The position numbers and the translations under genes were made by a program. From Streptomyces plumbidurans (GTDB lineage: Bacteria; Actinomycetota; Actinomycetes; Streptomycetales; Streptomycetaceae): a stretch of DNA of 64,000 nucleotides. Positions 29,288 through 36,390 of the stretch are shown here, one piece after another. The number at the start of each line of letters is the position of its first letter. Position 1 is the first letter of the stretch. Location of the stretch: positions 124,001 through 188,000 of the forward strand of contig NZ_JAFJSY010000011.1 in assembly GCF_019857225.1 (NCBI RefSeq). The letters are read 5' to 3'. Under the pieces are notes generated by a model. It was not told where the DNA came from, made no database searches, and saw only the letters and a program-made list of their open reading frames with translations.

Positions 29288-29713
29288 TTACGCCCTCCCC
29301 CCGGAGCGGTCGTCCTCGACGCGGGCTTCGCTCCCGGACAGGAGCTGGTGCAGCAAGTGCTCGTCCTGCTCGGACAGTTCCGAGACGAAGCGCGCCAGAA
29401 CCGCCTGCCGGTCGGAACCACCCTCCAGCAACGAGCGCATGCGCTGGGCGGTGTGCGACGCCTCGTCCCGCACCGGCTCGTACGCATAGCTGCGGCCCTC
29501 GCGGTGCCGGACGAGCATGCCTTTTTCGTACAGCCGCGACAGGATGGTCAGGACGGTCGTATAAGCCAGGTCGCCTCGCAGCGCCCCACGGACCTGGCGT
29601 GCCGTCAGAGGTCCGTCGGAGGCCCAGAGCGCGGCAAGGACATCGCTCTCCAGTTCACCGCGGGCCCGCCGCCCCAACACCCCGGACGCGCCCTCATCCC
29701 CTGGTTCTTCCAC
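29288..29713 (-). CDS. BlaI/MecI/CopY family transcriptional repressor
   Basis: A 141-residue winged-helix repressor. RRARGELESDVLAALWASDGPLTARQVRGAL and LAYTTVLTILSRLYEKGMLVRHREGRSYAYEPV are the BlaI DNA-binding signature. The C-terminal third is the helical dimerisation domain containing the usual proteolysis site region. GTG at 29713 follows GGGAGGA; ten codons upstream another GTG at 29743 is possible. The 19-bp dyad at 29759-29777 covers its promoter, so it is autorepressed, and near-identical dyads precede six or more other transcription units in the next 18 kb. Confidence 0.93.
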   Translation of the reverse strand: MEEPGDEGASGVLGRRARGELESDVLAALWASDGPLTARQVRGALRGDLAYTTVLTILSRLYEKGMLVRHREGRSYAYEPVRDEASHTAQRMRSLLEGGSDRQAVLARFVSELSEQDEHLLHQLLSGSEARVEDDRSGGRA

Positions 29714-29758
29714 CGGAATCCTCCCTTCGCCCCCCGTCCGCACAGACTACCCAACAGT

Positions 29759-29777
29759 CTCCTACTACTTGTAGGAG
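29759..29777 (-). promoter_or_regulatory. BlaI-type dyad, blaI promoter
   Basis: CTCCTACTACTTGTAGGAG: 7-bp arms CTCCTAC/GTAGGAG with a 5-bp centre. It lies 45 bp upstream of the blaI start and two bases short of the stop of the preceding glycosyltransferase gene. Same arms and spacing as the site at 43963-43981. Confidence 0.85.
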
Positions 29778-29779
29778 GT

Positions 29780-31552
29780 TCAGGCCGCGGAAGGAACTGG
29801 CGGGATGTGGGCCGTGGTGATCGTCATCGGGGTGCCGGTGACCGCGATGAGACAGGTCCCCGGGCCGTGGCCGGCCGGCATCGCACGGAAGCCCCCCTCG
29901 GGTTCCACGTGATATTCGCCGGTGGCGTGCGCGGCGAGCACTGCGGGGCCGGAGGCGATGCTCCACCAGTTGGAGGCGCCCTGGCCGGTGCGGCTCGCGA
30001 AGTGCGGCGTGAGGGCCGTGCCGGTGGTGTTGACGGCCCGTACGTCGATGGCGGTGACACCCACGCGCGCGTGGTGCGTGGCGAAGTGCGGCGAGAGACT
30101 CAGGCGCAGGGGCGGCGGGCTCATCGCGGCGATCGCGACGCACAGCAGGGCGGGGGTGAGCAACCCGGCCGCCAGGACGGTTTTCGCGCGGTCGCCGGTG
30201 ACGTGGGGAAGACGCGGCTGCCAGGCGGTGGCGAACGCGGCCGCGGGGACGGTGGCGGCTGCCGCCAGCCACAGCGGGGTCATCATCAGGAAGTAACCGT
30301 CCTGGGAGCGGGTCGCGAGATAGAACACCGACCACGGCAGCACGGTCAGGGCGGGGCCGAGCCGGCGGACGAACAGCACGGTGGCGGCGAGCAGGCCGAA
30401 CAGGAGCAGCTGGCTGCCGTAGGAGTAGTAGTCGAGGCGGCTGCTGCCGTTGGTGAAGTAGTAGGAGATGCCCATCAGGCCCTGGCCGTGCAGGATCGCC
30501 TTCTGGTCGAGCGGCAGCAGCACGCCGTGCAGCCAGGCCGGGAAGTCCGCGACAGCGAAGTAGGCGTTGGCCGCGGCCCAGGTGAGAGCGGCGGTGGCCG
30601 TGTAGCGTGCGGTCACCGCCGCTGCCCGCCTCCGGCCCAGTTCCCCGCGCCTGACGGCGTACAGCCCGATCAGCAGGAACGGGACGAGGAACCAGGCGAG
30701 TTGCTGAGCCGCGCAGGCGGCGCCGAGGCACGCCGCCCGCAGCACTCCCCTGGAGCCGAGATGACCACCCGCACCCGTGACCGGCCAGCGGACCACGACA
30801 GGGACGAGCAGAGCGAGAGCCGTGATCGCGGGGTAGCCCGCGTAGGCGTAGTGCGGCAGAAATCCGAAGCCGAGGCAGACCGCGGTGGCCGCCGGCCTCC
30901 AGGGCGCCGGAAGCAGGAACCACAACAGGACCGACGAGACGATGAACGCGACCGTGGTGACCAGGGTGGCGGCCGCCGCCGAGTGGACGACGGCGTGCAC
31001 CGGGGCCGCGAGCAGCGCGGTCAGCGGCGGGTAGCCGTAGGTGTAGTCGGCGCCCCCGGACATGGTCTTGGTGATCCCGACGCGCGGTGTGCCGAACAGC
31101 CAGGGCCATGGCTGGCCGTAGACCCGATGGCCGTGCAGGATCTCGTTCGCCGCCTGGGCGGTCAGCACCCCCTCGTCGGTGCCCGAGTGATCGAGCAGGT
31201 AGCCGCAGATCACCAGCGCGACAGCGGTCGCCAGGACGACGGCGTCGACCCTGAGCAGCGCACGGCGGCTCCGCACGAGGAGGCCGGCGACGGCACAGAT
31301 GAGGATCGAGGCGTAACAGAGTGAGATGACGCCGGCGACGGCCGGACGGGTGGCCATGGCGTGGGTCCAGGCGGCCCGGGCCCCGATGAACAGGCTGATC
31401 GTGGCCACGAGAGTCATCCCGCGGTGCAGAGGCTGGGGCCCGGTGTCCGGCCCACCGGTCGCCCGTGCCGGGGCCGGGGGTGGCGCCGCCGGGTTCGTGG
31501 CCGCACGCCGCCGAGTCCCGGTACCGGTCCCGATGCGATCGGTGTCAGCCAT
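29780..31552 (-). CDS. Multi-pass GT-C-like membrane glycosyltransferase
   Basis: A 590-residue protein with a Pro/Ala-rich cytoplasmic N-terminus (1-45) and about 11 TM segments. The large first outer loop holds DHSGTDEGVLTAQAANEILHGHRVYGQPWP, with an acidic residue placed as in GT-C polyprenyl-phosphate-sugar-dependent transferases, and ADYTYGYPPLTALLAAP resembles mannosyltransferases of the DUF2029/GT87 type. The C-terminal 110 residues are extracytoplasmic and beta-rich. ATG at 31552 follows AGGAG by nine bases; a longer frame to 31588 would run into the operator. A BlaI-type dyad lies 36 bp upstream. Acceptor unknown. Confidence 0.78.
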   Translation of the reverse strand: MADTDRIGTGTGTRRRAATNPAAPPPAPARATGGPDTGPQPLHRGMTLVATISLFIGARAAWTHAMATRPAVAGVISLCYASILICAVAGLLVRSRRALLRVDAVVLATAVALVICGYLLDHSGTDEGVLTAQAANEILHGHRVYGQPWPWLFGTPRVGITKTMSGGADYTYGYPPLTALLAAPVHAVVHSAAAATLVTTVAFIVSSVLLWFLLPAPWRPAATAVCLGFGFLPHYAYAGYPAITALALLVPVVVRWPVTGAGGHLGSRGVLRAACLGAACAAQQLAWFLVPFLLIGLYAVRRGELGRRRAAAVTARYTATAALTWAAANAYFAVADFPAWLHGVLLPLDQKAILHGQGLMGISYYFTNGSSRLDYYSYGSQLLLFGLLAATVLFVRRLGPALTVLPWSVFYLATRSQDGYFLMMTPLWLAAAATVPAAAFATAWQPRLPHVTGDRAKTVLAAGLLTPALLCVAIAAMSPPPLRLSLSPHFATHHARVGVTAIDVRAVNTTGTALTPHFASRTGQGASNWWSIASGPAVLAAHATGEYHVEPEGGFRAMPAGHGPGTCLIAVTGTPMTITTAHIPPVPSAA

Positions 31553-31588
31553 GACGCCCGTCTCCTCTGGCTCGCCGTCCCAGAACAT

Positions 31589-31607
31589 CTACTACATCTC
31601 GTAGAGG
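31589..31607 (-). promoter_or_regulatory. BlaI-type dyad, GT-C glycosyltransferase promoter
   Basis: CTACTACATCTCGTAGAGG (+ strand). Read toward the gene the proximal half is GTAGTAGAT, which could overlap the -10. It is 36 bp from the ATG at 31552. Confidence 0.8.
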
Positions 31608-31710
31608 TAAGCTCGGCGCGTGCGATTCCCCACGGGCCGCCGCGCGCATATCGGACGACTCCGCGTCACGAACGGAGGCGGGAACTTCCGGCCTCCAGTC
31701 GAGCGTCTAC

Positions 31711-31720
31711 GGTTCAGCGG
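31711..31720 (+). promoter_or_regulatory. Single GGTTCAGCGG half-site upstream of the response regulator gene
   Basis: Resembles one half of the GTTCAGG direct repeats found before the three COG4705 genes. Only one half is visible, so autoregulation is speculative. Confidence 0.25.
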
Positions 31721-31722
31721 AC

Positions 31723-31740
31723 GTCTACAAGGATGTAGTC
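31723..31740 (+). promoter_or_regulatory. BlaI-type dyad variant, two-component operon promoter
   Basis: GTCTACAAGGATGTAGTC: arms GTCTAC/GTAGTC with a 6-bp rather than 5-bp centre. It lies 37 bp before the response regulator start, the same distance as in the other units. Confidence 0.65.
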
Positions 31741-31777
31741 GGTAAGCGGTCTACGTGAATTTGTCCGACGGAGGGCC

Positions 31778-32440
31778 ATGCGGCAGAGAATCCTGGTCGT
31801 CGAGGACGATCACGCCCTGCGTGACGTGCTGCGCCGCGGCCTTCTGGACGAGGACTTCGAGCCCGTGCCGGCTGCCGACGGCGCCACGGCCCTGCGGCTG
31901 GCCGGCGGCGACATCGCCGCGGTCGTCCTGGACGTCGGGCTGCCCGACGCGGACGGCCGGGACGTGTGCCAGGCGCTGCGCGCCAACGGCTTCGGCGCCC
32001 CGATCATCTTCCTGACAGCCCGCCGGCACCTCACCGACCGGCTGTCCGGATTCTCCGCCGGGGCCGACGACTACCTGCCCAAACCGTTCCATCTCGCCGA
32101 GCTCGTCGCCCGGTTGCGGGCCGCGCTCAAACGGGCCGCGCCACCGGCCGTGGCGACGGCCGGAGATCTGGTCCTGGACGCGACCCGGCACACCGCGCAG
32201 GTCGGCGGGAGCCACGTCGACCTGTCCCCCACGGAGTTCCGTCTGCTGGCCACGCTGGTGGCCGCGGCAGGCACCCTCGTGCCCCGCCGCGAGCTGGTCA
32301 GGACCGCCTGGCCGGACGGCGCACAGGTCAGCGACAACACCCTCGACCAGTACCTGAGCCGACTGCGCCGCAAACTCCGCGAAGCCGGCAGCAGCCTCAG
32401 CCTGACCACAGTGCGCGGAATCGGGCACAGGCTGTCATGA
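31778..32440 (+). CDS. OmpR/PhoB family response regulator
   Basis: A 220-residue two-component regulator. The receiver domain (1-115) has the acidic pair ED-D at 9-11, phospho-acceptor Asp 52 in VVLDVGLPDADG, the Thr in FLTAR and Lys 102 in YLPKPFH. The C-terminal winged helix (125-218) shows LSPTEFRLLATLVAAAGTLVPRREL and VSDNTLDQYLSRLRRKLREAG. Its stop overlaps the histidine kinase start by four bases (ATGA). The 18-bp direct repeats in front of the three neighbouring COG4705 genes have the spacing expected for a tandem OmpR-family dimer and are its likely targets. Confidence 0.95.
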   Translation: MRQRILVVEDDHALRDVLRRGLLDEDFEPVPAADGATALRLAGGDIAAVVLDVGLPDADGRDVCQALRANGFGAPIIFLTARRHLTDRLSGFSAGADDYLPKPFHLAELVARLRAALKRAAPPAVATAGDLVLDATRHTAQVGGSHVDLSPTEFRLLATLVAAAGTLVPRRELVRTAWPDGAQVSDNTLDQYLSRLRRKLREAGSSLSLTTVRGIGHRLS

Positions 32441-33813
32441 AACGGCGCATGAACTGCCTGGCGCCCCGGACGCTGCGCGGCCGGCTCTCGCTCGTGGCAC
32501 TGACCACCGCCGCGCTTCTGATGACCATCCTCACCGTCGTCTTCAACACAGCGACGGACCGGCACCTCCAGCACCAGGCGGACGACGAGCTGCGCACCCG
32601 CGCGGCCGCCGTCGCCACCACCATCGACGCCAGCGGCCCCCGAGTGCGGGTCCTGGAGACCGTCAACGACAGCCTCCTCGACGCCAACGTGTGGATCTAC
32701 GCCGGGCCACGACTCCTGGAGAAGCCCCCGTCCAGCACGGCCGGCGGCACGCTGACCCGAGCCGCCGGCCGGCTCGCCGCACGCGGGAAACAGACCTGCG
32801 CCACCGTGCACTCCGACGGTTCCCGCTTCGTCCGCCTGTGCTCCCGGCCCCTGTCCGGCCACAGCGGCACCGCCACCGTCGTCACGGCCCTGGACCTCGC
32901 CCCCTACCGCAATTCCGCCGACACCCTGTTGCTGGGTTCGCTGGTCCTGGACGCCGTCATGCTCGTGTGCACCTATGCGCTGACGCGCCTGGCCGTCGGA
33001 CGGGCGCTGCGGCCCGTGCGCACCATGACCGACCAGGCCACCCAGTGGAGCGCCACCGGCTCCGACCAACGCTTCGGCGCCGAGGACCATCCGACCGAAC
33101 TGTCCGGCCTGGGCGCTTCCCTGGACTCATTGCTGGACCGCATACGCGGTGTGCTGCGCCACGAGCAGCAGCTGACCGGCGAGCTGTCCCACGAACTGCG
33201 CACACCACTGACCCGGATCATCATCGAGCTCGACTGGTGGCAGGCCCGTCCGCGCTCGGCCGCCGAGACCCACGCCACCCACGCGGTGATAGCGGAGGCC
33301 GCCCAGTCCATGCGCACCATCTGCGACACGCTGTTGAACGACGCCCGCGAAAGCGCGCGGAACACCACCCCGATCGGGGGAGCCACCGCCGTCGGCCCCG
33401 TGCTGCGTCAACTGGTCGAGCGTTTCGACGCGCGGGAGCAGGTGAGGACCGTCATCGACGGACCGGACCCGCAGTTGACGGCGGGCGTCGCGCCCGCCCT
33501 GCTCGAACGCATCGTCAGCCCGCTGCTGGCCAATGCCGTTCGCCACGCCCGCTCCTCGGTGACCCTTTCCGCACGGCAGCGGCCCGGCGGCGTCCGCATC
33601 GACGTCACCGACGACGGACCGGGCGTACCGGAGGCGTTCGTCGAAGACCTCTTCCAACCCGGCCGCCGCGCCGACCCGGACGACGGGCACGACGGCGCCG
33701 GCCTGGGGCTGCCGCTGGCGCGGCGGCTGGCCCGCACCGCCGGCGGCGACGTCTGCCACGACCCGGCGTACACCTCCGGGGCACGCTTCCTGGTCGACCT
33801 GCCGACGGACTGA
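32437..33813 (+). CDS. Sensor histidine kinase
   Basis: A 458-residue membrane kinase paired with the preceding regulator. TM1 is about residues 18-38 (LSLVALTTAALLMTILTVVF). The extracytoplasmic sensor of roughly 120 residues contains two Cys (QTCATVHSDGSRFVRLCSRP) that could form a disulfide. TM2 is about 168-190, followed by a HAMP domain (LRPVRTMTDQATQWSA). The H-box is ELSHELRTPLTRIIIELDW; the ATPase domain shows LLANAVRHA, VTDDGPGVPEAFVEDLFQPG and GAGLGLPLARRLA. It ends six bases from the convergent COG4705 gene. The signal is unknown. Confidence 0.94.
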   Translation: MKRRMNCLAPRTLRGRLSLVALTTAALLMTILTVVFNTATDRHLQHQADDELRTRAAAVATTIDASGPRVRVLETVNDSLLDANVWIYAGPRLLEKPPSSTAGGTLTRAAGRLAARGKQTCATVHSDGSRFVRLCSRPLSGHSGTATVVTALDLAPYRNSADTLLLGSLVLDAVMLVCTYALTRLAVGRALRPVRTMTDQATQWSATGSDQRFGAEDHPTELSGLGASLDSLLDRIRGVLRHEQQLTGELSHELRTPLTRIIIELDWWQARPRSAAETHATHAVIAEAAQSMRTICDTLLNDARESARNTTPIGGATAVGPVLRQLVERFDAREQVRTVIDGPDPQLTAGVAPALLERIVSPLLANAVRHARSSVTLSARQRPGGVRIDVTDDGPGVPEAFVEDLFQPGRRADPDDGHDGAGLGLPLARRLARTAGGDVCHDPAYTSGARFLVDLPTD

Positions 33814-33819
33814 CCGGAC

Positions 33820-34710
33820 TCAGTCGGTCCGCTGGGCGACCGCCTCCCGTTCCGTCGGGCGCGGGTGCGCGGTCCGGCGCTCCTGGACCTGCGCGTAGGC
33901 CATCAGGCCGACCAGGGTGGCCAGGAGCACGGCCGACGAACCGGCGGTGCCGAGGTTCAGACCGCCCTTGGCGACGGGCTTGGTCAGGAGGTCACCGGCG
34001 GTGGCGCCCAGGGGGCGGGTGAGGACGAAGGCGATCCAGAACAGCAGCACGTTCGGCACCACCGGCACCTTCATCAGGGCGACCAGGACGACCAGCCCGC
34101 CCGTCACGACCAGCACGCCCCCGGCGTAACCCAGTCCGGAGCTGTCGGAGAGGAAGTCGCCCATGGAGGTGCCGAGGGTGTTGGAGACGAGGATCGCCGA
34201 CCAGAACAGAACCTCGGCGCGGAAGGTGACGATGTCCCGGATCTGGAAGGTCATGCCGGTCGCGTTCCAGGCGGCGAAGATGATCAACAGGATCGAGATG
34301 AGGATCGCGGCACCGGTCGGATAGCCCATGCCGAGGCCCTGCGGACCCCAGCCCAGTGAAGTGGCGTCGCCCGAGAGGTACTTGGCGCTCGCGTCACGGT
34401 TCATGAAGTCGGACATCGTGGTGCCGGCCATGCTGGTCGAGAGGATCACCGTCCAGTAGAAGAACGGGTTGTAGCGGCTGGACCTGAGCTGGACGACCAG
34501 GGTCAGCACGAAGATGAGCATCAGGGCGATCGTGGTGAGGAAGTAGCCGAGCCGCAGAGTCTGCGCGAAGAGGTCGCCGGCCGTCTCGCCGAGGGTGGTG
34601 GCGGCGATCTTCATGATCCAGAACGCCGGCGTCACTTCTGGGAGCTTCTTCGTCACCGACCTGGTCGAGCTCGCGACGTCCAGGTCGGTGACGAGTTCCG
34701 GTTGCTCCAA
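33820..34710 (-). CDS. COG4705 membrane protein, paralogue 1
   Basis: A 296-residue integral membrane protein of an uncharacterised family, about eight TM segments. After a short N-terminus comes KLPEVTPAFWIMKIAATTLGE. Four internal repeats share [FY]W near the start, G about ten residues later and D five residues after that: FWIMKIAATTLGETAGD, YWTVILSTSMAGTTMSD, FWSAILVSNTLGTSMGD and FWIAFVLTRPLGATAGD. This paralogue has a longer loop after the second repeat. The TTG start at 34710 is chosen because AGGAG lies nine bases upstream and no ATG or GTG fits. A direct-repeat site lies 63 bp before it. Confidence 0.88.
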   Translation of the reverse strand: MEQPELVTDLDVASSTRSVTKKLPEVTPAFWIMKIAATTLGETAGDLFAQTLRLGYFLTTIALMLIFVLTLVVQLRSSRYNPFFYWTVILSTSMAGTTMSDFMNRDASAKYLSGDATSLGWGPQGLGMGYPTGAAILISILLIIFAAWNATGMTFQIRDIVTFRAEVLFWSAILVSNTLGTSMGDFLSDSSGLGYAGGVLVVTGGLVVLVALMKVPVVPNVLLFWIAFVLTRPLGATAGDLLTKPVAKGGLNLGTAGSSAVLLATLVGLMAYAQVQERRTAHPRPTEREAVAQRTD

Positions 34711-34773
34711 TGTGGGGGGCTCCTGTTCGGGAGTACGACAGGGCAGTCGCGGAGCCGAGCTTGGCAGCTCCGG

Positions 34774-34791
34774 CCTGAACGCATCCTGAAC
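34774..34791 (-). promoter_or_regulatory. Response-regulator direct repeat and promoter of COG4705 paralogue 1
   Basis: Minus strand GTTCAGGATGCGTTCAGG, two GTTCAGG copies 11 bp apart. Ten bases downstream is CAAGCT, a candidate -10. The next 50 bases form a leader ending in AGGAG before the TTG start. Confidence 0.75.
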
Positions 34792-34808
34792 GCCTGCAAC
34801 GTGCCCGC

Positions 34809-35648
34809 TCAGGCTGCGTGGCGGGCTGCGCGCTGCGGCTCCGCCACGTCCTTGCGGGTGATCGCGAGATACACGACGAGGCCGAGGATGACCGTGAGGA
34901 ACAGCGCGCTCGTGATGACGGTGCCCAGACCCACGCCGCCGTCTCCGGTGGGCTGGGAGAGGTAGTCGCCGATGGACGCGCCGAGCGGACGGGTGAGGAT
35001 GTACGCGATCCAGAAGCTCCACACCGCGTCCAGGCCGAGCTTGAAGTGGGCGAGGGCGACCGCGGCGATGGCCAGGCCGAACAGGACCGCGGAGAGCCAG
35101 TAGCCCAGGTCCATGCGCTCGGAGAGAAGGTCACCGGCCGCGGTGCCGAGGGCGAAGGTGAACAGGACGGCGAGCCAGTAATAGGCCTCGCGGCTCGTGG
35201 TGTCGATGTGGTGGATGGACAGGGTCCGCTCGCGCCGGTACCAGACCACGAAGACGATCGCGAGGACGACCGCGAAGACGGTGGTGCTGGTCTCGAGCGG
35301 AACGCCCATGTTGTCGGTCAGGTTGTCACTGATCAGCGTGCCCACGACGCTGATCAGGGCGACGGCGAGCCAGTACACGCCCGCGCGGTAGGCGGTGGTG
35401 CGGAACTGCACGACCAGGACGACCGCCAGCAGGGCACTCATGAGGACCGACACACCGGTCAGGCCCAGGCCGGCCTTCTCGTTGAGCAGGTCCGCCGCGG
35501 TCTCGCCGACTGTCGTGCACAGCACCTTGATGATCCAGAAGTAGACGGTGACTTCGGGCACCTTGTTCCAGCCCGGTCGGCGACCGGAGGGGGTCATCCC
35601 GCTACCGGCCGCCGAGGGAGCGGGGCTCTGTGAGGTCTCGTATGTCAT
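34809..35648 (-). CDS. COG4705 membrane protein, paralogue 2
   Basis: A 279-residue membrane protein of unknown function. A 28-residue polar N-terminus leads to NKVPEVTVYFWIIKVLCTTVGE. The four repeats are clearest here: FWIIKVLCTTVGETAAD, YWLAVALISVVGTLISD, YWLAVLFTFALGTAAGD and FWIAYILTRPLGASIGD, each with W, G and D in register and each probably a re-entrant or tightly packed TM hairpin. ATG at 35648 is 24 bp after the direct repeat with no good ribosome site, so the message may be leaderless; GTG at 35666 is an alternative. Confidence 0.88.
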   Translation of the reverse strand: MTYETSQSPAPSAAGSGMTPSGRRPGWNKVPEVTVYFWIIKVLCTTVGETAADLLNEKAGLGLTGVSVLMSALLAVVLVVQFRTTAYRAGVYWLAVALISVVGTLISDNLTDNMGVPLETSTTVFAVVLAIVFVVWYRRERTLSIHHIDTTSREAYYWLAVLFTFALGTAAGDLLSERMDLGYWLSAVLFGLAIAAVALAHFKLGLDAVWSFWIAYILTRPLGASIGDYLSQPTGDGGVGLGTVITSALFLTVILGLVVYLAITRKDVAEPQRAARHAA

Positions 35649-35672
35649 GGGGCCCGACCGTGTCACGAGATA

Positions 35673-35690
35673 CCTGAACGCATCCTGACC
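35673..35690 (-). promoter_or_regulatory. Response-regulator direct repeat and promoter of COG4705 paralogue 2
   Basis: Minus strand GGTCAGGATGCGTTCAGG, one mismatch to paralogue 1. Ten bases further lies CACGGT (candidate -10), then eight bases to the ATG at 35648. Confidence 0.75.
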
Positions 35691-35779
35691 ACCGTGCGGC
35701 ATCGTCTGCCCCAGCCGCCCCGCACGAGCACCATGAGTGGCATGAGTGGCATGACGACTCGTGATCGCGGCCGGGCGGA

Positions 35780-36376
35780 TCAGTCGTCGCGGAGCGTCCT
35801 GCGGAAGGCCACGCAATCCTCGTAGGCCGGGAGCAGACCCCGTGCCTCCGCCTCGACCAGGGTCGGTGCCTGCGCGTCCTTGGGGGACAGCAGCGGCTCG
35901 ATGCCGGCGGGCCACTCGATGGCGAGGTCGGGGTCCAACGGGTGGATGCCGTGCTCGCGCTCGGGGGCATAACCCTCGGAGCAGAGATAGACCACCGTGG
36001 CACGGTCGGTCAGCGCGAAGAACGCGTGGCCGAGGCCCTCCGACAGATGGACCGCGTGGTGGGTGTCGTCGTCGAGCCGGACGGCCTCCCACTGCCTGTA
36101 CGTCGGTGAGCCGACGCGGATGTCGACGACGACGTCGATGACCGCACCGCGTACGCACTGGACGTATTTGGCCTGGCCGGGTGGCACATCCGCGAAGTGG
36201 ATGCCCCGCAGGGTGCCCCACTTCGAGACCGAGCAGTTGGCCTGGGCCAGTTTGAGGTCCTGGCCGGTCGCCGCGCGGAACTCGGCGCCCCGGAACCACT
36301 CGTGGAAGCTCCCCCGGTCGTCGGAGAAGACCTTCGGCTCCAGCACCCACGCGCCTTCGATACCCAGGGGTCGCAT
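35780..36376 (-). CDS. rmlC: dTDP-4-dehydrorhamnose 3,5-epimerase
   Basis: Third step of dTDP-L-rhamnose synthesis. The 198-residue cupin has the RmlC hallmarks: VFSDDRGSFHEWFR, LAQANCSVSKWGTLRGIHFADVPPGQAKYVQCVRG with the catalytic His, and SEGLGHAFFALTDRATVVYLCSEGYAPEREHGIHPLDPDLAIEW. It is 14 bp downstream of the GT2 gene and cotranscribed with it, while rmlA, rmlB and rmlD run divergently. Splitting rmlC from the other three, with BlaI dyads between the two arms, lets one operator region control the whole pathway. Confidence 0.96.
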   Translation of the reverse strand: MRPLGIEGAWVLEPKVFSDDRGSFHEWFRGAEFRAATGQDLKLAQANCSVSKWGTLRGIHFADVPPGQAKYVQCVRGAVIDVVVDIRVGSPTYRQWEAVRLDDDTHHAVHLSEGLGHAFFALTDRATVVYLCSEGYAPEREHGIHPLDPDLAIEWPAGIEPLLSPKDAQAPTLVEAEARGLLPAYEDCVAFRRTLRDD

Positions 36377-36390
36377 GTCGTCCCTGTTCC

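Noticed and set aside
28297..29713. blaI and M56 genes as a beta-lactam resistance cassette
   Set aside because: There is no beta-lactamase or penicillin-binding protein gene in or near the dyad-controlled units, and the M56 protein lacks the penicillin-sensor domain.
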